From: Treponema sp.
GTDB lineage: Bacteria > Spirochaetota > Spirochaetia > Treponematales > Treponemataceae
DNA: 64,000 bases
Assembly (NCBI GenBank): GCA_024402695.1
Contig: JAKSTG010000001.1
Coordinates: 62,001-126,000 of the forward strand
Direction of reading: 5' to 3'
The translations under genes and the position numbers were made by a program. Positions within the stretch are counted from its first letter, which is position 1, and each line of letters starts with the position of its first letter. The notes under the pieces were generated by a model that searched no databases, was not told the DNA's origin, and saw only the letters and a program-made list of their open reading frames with translations. Shown here in pieces: positions 60,928 to 64,000 of this stretch.

Positions 60928-62049
60928 ATGGCAGTAACAGATTTAGTAATCCTCGCTGATGTTGTTGATAACTACGGCGACATCGGTGTTTCCTGGAGAC
61001 TCTGCAGAACCCTTCAGAAAAATAATTCACAGGACCTGAACATCCGTCTTGTTACAAACAACCTTAAAGCTTTTCACAACATCAACAGTCAGATTAATCC
61101 GGACCTGCCCTTCCAGAAATGTTCCTGCGAAAACGGGACTGTGGAAGTATATGACTGGACAGATTACGATTTCTGCTACAAGACTTTTACAGACAATCCT
61201 CCGGAAATAATTCTTGAAATGTTCCAGTGCGGACAGCCTGACTGGCTTGACAAAATCCTTTTTGAAGACCGGGTAGACGGCATCGTGAACATCATCATGA
61301 TTGATTACCTTTCTGCAGAACCTTGGGTAGATGATTTTCACTGCCTTAAGTCTTTAACCCGCACTGCCCTTGTTCCAAAAGTGAATTTCATGCCGGGCTT
61401 CACAAAGAAAACCGGAGGTCTTCTTCTTAATGAAGGGAAAAAGAAATCTGAAAGCCACAAAGGCCAATTATCCAAAGCCCTCTTCTTTGCCTACCCTTCA
61501 GACTGGAGTCCTGTAATCCGTGCAATGAACAGGGTTTTCGGCAAAGACACTGTTCTGAACATTGCAGGCGGAGCCGGTCAGGAAAGCATCCTGAATGCAT
61601 GCAGCCAGGAACACTCGGAATACAAGACCACCGCTCTTTCATATATGAACCAGCCTGACTGGGACAACATGATGAAGTCCATGGATTTCATGATTATTCG
61701 CGGAGAAGATTCCATGGCACAGGCCTGCTGTATGGGCATTCCATTCATCTGGCAGGCTTATCCCCAGAATGAGAACTACCACATGGTAAAAATGCAGGCA
61801 CTTCTGGACAGAATGAAACCTTTCTTCGGAGATGAATTCGCCCTTGTTGAAGAAGCCTGGTCCCGAGTAAACCTTCAGAGCCCTGAACAGAAAGACCAGT
61901 TAGAAAAGGCAATCTTCGATTTTCTGACAAACCTTGAAAAACTTGAAGCCGGTTTCCGTGCCTTTGCAGAATCCTTAAAGGCAAATGGAGACCTTGCTAA
62001 CAACCTGATGACATTTATTAATAAATCCATTAAAATGGATAGCAAATAA
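60928..62049 (+). CDS. earP: EarP, EF-P arginine rhamnosyltransferase
   Basis: 373 residues. GT-B glycosyltransferase that moves rhamnose from dTDP-rhamnose to an Arg of EF-P. Motifs: ADVVDNYGDIGVSWRLCRTL (about 9-28), ILEMFQCGQP, IMIDYLSAEPWVDDFHCLKS, PGFTKKTGGLLLNE, and FMIIRGEDSMAQACCMGIPFIWQAYPQNENYH, the nucleotide-sugar site. It lies 31 bases before efp, its target. Confidence 0.93.
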   Translation: MAVTDLVILADVVDNYGDIGVSWRLCRTLQKNNSQDLNIRLVTNNLKAFHNINSQINPDLPFQKCSCENGTVEVYDWTDYDFCYKTFTDNPPEIILEMFQCGQPDWLDKILFEDRVDGIVNIIMIDYLSAEPWVDDFHCLKSLTRTALVPKVNFMPGFTKKTGGLLLNEGKKKSESHKGQLSKALFFAYPSDWSPVIRAMNRVFGKDTVLNIAGGAGQESILNACSQEHSEYKTTALSYMNQPDWDNMMKSMDFMIIRGEDSMAQACCMGIPFIWQAYPQNENYHMVKMQALLDRMKPFFGDEFALVEEAWSRVNLQSPEQKDQLEKAIFDFLTNLEKLEAGFRAFAESLKANGDLANNLMTFINKSIKMDSK

Positions 62050-62080
62050 TCTGTAAACTTTATTTTTAGAGGTAATATTT

Positions 62081-62665
62081 ATGTTAATGACATCTGAACT
62101 GAGAGTTGGTACAGCTTTCTACTACGAAAATGACAAGAAAGTTAAAGAACCACTTATCGTACAGAAATTCCTTCGTCAGGTTTCAGGACGCCAGGGAATG
62201 ACAACATTCTTCCGCGTACAGAACCTTGTTACAAAATCAACAATGGAAGTTGGTCTCGACGCCGGTGTTAAATTCGACGAAGTAGAACTGGACAAACGTA
62301 CCACTGCTCTTTCTTACATCGAAGGTGGCACAAACTACGTATTCATGGATCAGGAAACATACGAACAGTTCGAACTTTCTTCTGAACAGCTCGGTGACTA
62401 CACAGGATACCTTGTTGAAGGTGAAGAAATCCCTGTTGAAATCACATTCTACGAAGGAAGCCCAGTAGGTATCGTTCTTCCTGTAGAAAACAGACGTAAA
62501 GTAAAATACACAGAACCTGGTGTAAAAGGTGATACTTCTGGTAAATCACTTAAACCAGCTACACTGGACACAGGAATCGAAGTACGCGTTCCACTGTTCG
62601 TAAACATTGACGACGAAATCATCGTTGATACACGCGACGGATCATTCATCGAACGTGCAAAATAA
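62081..62665 (+). CDS. efp: Elongation factor P
   Basis: 194 residues, three beta-barrel domains. The tip loop of domain I reads VSGRQGMTTF with Arg at about residue 37 where E. coli has the modified Lys; Arg is the target of EarP. The Q-G insertion after the Arg and the longer loop differ from usual EarP-type EF-P. Relieves stalling at polyproline. GAGG lies 8 bases before the ATG. Strongly biased codons. Confidence 0.95.
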   Translation: MLMTSELRVGTAFYYENDKKVKEPLIVQKFLRQVSGRQGMTTFFRVQNLVTKSTMEVGLDAGVKFDEVELDKRTTALSYIEGGTNYVFMDQETYEQFELSSEQLGDYTGYLVEGEEIPVEITFYEGSPVGIVLPVENRRKVKYTEPGVKGDTSGKSLKPATLDTGIEVRVPLFVNIDDEIIVDTRDGSFIERAK

Positions 62666-62683
62666 TTCAGTTTCTGACTGAAC

Positions 62684-62722
62684 AAAAAAGCCGGCAAGAC
62701 TCAAGTCTTCCGGCTTTTTTTT
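62684..62722 (+). terminator. Terminator after efp
   Basis: GCCGG-C-AAGACT-CA-AGTCTT-CCGGC (62690-62714) followed by eight T. A smaller hairpin TTCAGT/ACTGAA (62666-62682) precedes it. Confidence 0.92.
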
Positions 62723-62735
62723 ATGATTAATCGTT

Positions 62736-62817
62736 TTACTTAAATTTAAGTAATAATTTTAAGTAAAATTATATTAAATTCTTCTTGCTTAACGTAAAAA
62801 CAATGCTATACTTAAGT
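62736..62817 (+). promoter_or_regulatory. CTTAA palindromes and promoter for the binding-protein gene
   Basis: Palindrome 1: TTACTTAAATTTAAGTAA (62736-62753), perfect 18 bases. Palindrome 2: AATTTTA-AG-TAAAATT (62755-62770). Promoter: TTGCTT (62785-62790), 16 bases, TATACT (62807-62812). ACTTAAGT (62810-62817) overlaps the -10 and start site. The repeated ACTTAA/TTAAGT unit suggests a regulator with several sites. Confidence 0.6.
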
Positions 62818-62869
62818 TAGAAAATTCACTTATTATGAGCAATCGTTTTTATCACAGGAGGATAGAAAA

Positions 62870-64000
62870 ATGCTTAAATCAACAAAAAAAGTTGTAGTAT
62901 CAGCTATGGCTGCTCTTCTGGTTGCAGGTTCACTTACTGCTGCTCCAAAAAAAATGAGCAAAGATGACAAAGCTGAATTCAAGGCTCTTCAGAAACAGTT
63001 CAAGGACTACAAAGTTCAGAAAGATCCAAAAACAGGAAAACCTTATGACTTCGACGGTATGGTAATCAGACTTGCCGACTACTGGTCTCCTTCAAGCGGA
63101 GTTTCTTCAGAAGCAACACACTCACAGTCAGAAGATGATGCAAAAAAATTCCGCAAGTTCATCTGCTACACATACAACATGGACTTCGATCAGATTGGTG
63201 TTTCAAACTGGAACACTCACCCACAGACAGTTTCAAACTTCTGTCTTGTTGGTGGTGAAGAAAACTACCTGTTCTTCGTAGACAACCGTTCAATCGGTTC
63301 AGGACTTAAAGCAGGAATGTTCTATGATCTGAACAAATTCAAGTCTGTAGACTGGACTGCAGAAAAATGGGCAAAATCAACTTTTGACCTTTGTTCAAAG
63401 AAAGGCGGAGTTTACGCCTGCCGCCACATCACTCCGGAACCACGTGGTGGTCTTTACTTCAACAAACGTCTTCTTCGCGAAGCCAACATCGATCCAGAAT
63501 CAATCTATGACATGCAGGCTAACGGAACATGGACTTGGGATTCTTTCGAAAAAGTCCTCAAAGCAACAACACGCGATATCGACAACGACGGTGTAATTGA
63601 TGTATTCGGAATGGCTTCAGGCTCTGTAGACTTTGCAACACTGGCTGTTCAGTCAAACGGTTCAACTTTCATCGACAAAGACAAAGATGGAAAATACTTC
63701 TCTCGCGTAGGCGACGAAAAAACAACAGAAGCTATGCTCTGGGTTCAGAAAATGGTTACAAACTATGAAAAACCAATGCCGGAAGGAGCAAACTGGGACT
63801 GGATGTACGCTTGTTTCAAAAACGGTGAAACAGCTTTCTGCTGTCACCAGGCATACTTCGCAAAAGAACTTGAAGATGTAATTGATGATTACGGTTTTGT
63901 TGCCTTCCCTCTTGGACCAAACACAGACGGAAAATACAAGACACTCTTCAACGACAACTACGTAGTTCTTCCTGCATGTTACGACATGGAACGTGCAGAA
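62870..64000 (+). CDS. Family 1 extracellular solute-binding protein (sugar ABC transporter), cut by the window edge
   Basis: 377 codons visible, no stop. ATG at 62870 with AGGAGG 7 bases upstream. Signal peptide MLKSTKKVVVSAMAALLVAGSLTAA; no Cys at the cleavage site, so periplasmic rather than lipidated. Typical family features: MVIRLADYWSP, EPRGGLYFNKRLLREANI, GTWTWDSFEKVLKATTRDIDNDGVIDVFGMA, FKNGETAFCCHQAYF and YGFVAFPLGPNTDG. It captures an oligosaccharide or sugar for ABC import. Biased codons suggest high expression. Strong promoter with palindromes upstream. Confidence 0.93.
   Translation, partial: MLKSTKKVVVSAMAALLVAGSLTAAPKKMSKDDKAEFKALQKQFKDYKVQKDPKTGKPYDFDGMVIRLADYWSPSSGVSSEATHSQSEDDAKKFRKFICYTYNMDFDQIGVSNWNTHPQTVSNFCLVGGEENYLFFVDNRSIGSGLKAGMFYDLNKFKSVDWTAEKWAKSTFDLCSKKGGVYACRHITPEPRGGLYFNKRLLREANIDPESIYDMQANGTWTWDSFEKVLKATTRDIDNDGVIDVFGMASGSVDFATLAVQSNGSTFIDKDKDGKYFSRVGDEKTTEAMLWVQKMVTNYEKPMPEGANWDWMYACFKNGETAFCCHQAYFAKELEDVIDDYGFVAFPLGPNTDGKYKTLFNDNYVVLPACYDMERAE

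Noticed and set aside
1..64000. Long ORFs opposite the flagellar and arg genes
   Set aside because: They are shadows of conserved genes in other frames, with no ribosome binding sites, signal peptides or family motifs.

Overview
The window reads as chromosome of a spirochaete, most likely a gut or rumen Treponema. The evidence is a complete spirochaete-type flagellar/chemotaxis-switch gene set in the usual order, lipoproteins with Treponema-like signal peptides, outer-membrane-barrel-like small proteins, AT-rich DNA with strong TTGAAA/TATAAT-type promoters, and an EarP/EF-P pair. No tRNA, rRNA, CRISPR, insertion sequence or phage gene was seen.

Region 1 (1-12,920, minus strand) is one long motility operon: flbD-motA-motB-fliL-fliM-fliY-(terminator-like hairpin)-fliO-fliP-fliQ-fliR-flhB-(internal promoter)-flhA-flhF-flhG-(gene that appears to start at ATT and runs off the left edge). 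A sigma-28-like promoter (TAAA-N15-GCCGATTT) lies ahead of flbD. A second block (23,553-29,234, minus) holds fliF-fliG-fliH-fliI-fliJ behind a sigma-70-like promoter.

Region 2 (13,000-23,540) holds housekeeping genes: fba; xerC-hslV-hslU; a MoxR-type AAA ATPase with a VWA/metallopeptidase-like partner and a gene of unknown function; argG with a doubled operator over its promoter; and a TGS-uridine kinase. Region 3 (29,300-36,500) holds ilvH, a RarA fusion protein, a barrel/lipoprotein gene pair, an ASCH protein, a NodB-type deacetylase and galK. Region 4 (36,600-46,760, plus) holds a MATE exporter, a CBS/DRTGG family II pyrophosphatase, a small secreted protein, argH, and an amino-acid ABC transporter. 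The transporter's binding-protein gene is separated from its permease/ATPase genes by an mgtE with a missing N-terminus and a Na+/H+ antiporter. The mgtE leader has a nested RNA fold and a 33-codon ORF; it is the least explained spot in the window.

Region 5 (46,775-55,401, minus) is a surface-protein operon: a ~1,500-residue repeat lipoprotein, a ~1,160-residue lipoprotein ending in a C-type-lectin-like domain, and a small barrel-like protein. Region 6 (55,680-62,665, plus) is rpsP-khpA-rimM-trmD-rplS followed by flagellar-export-like genes (a FliK-like protein and an FlhB C-domain protein), yraN, a FlgM-like gene, a zinc-ribbon protein, earP and efp. The right edge cuts a family 1 solute-binding protein gene.

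A recurring feature is leaderless-looking genes: at least six genes have a -10 box 6-10 bases before the start codon and no Shine-Dalgarno sequence. All functional assignments come from reading motifs by eye; no database search was run.
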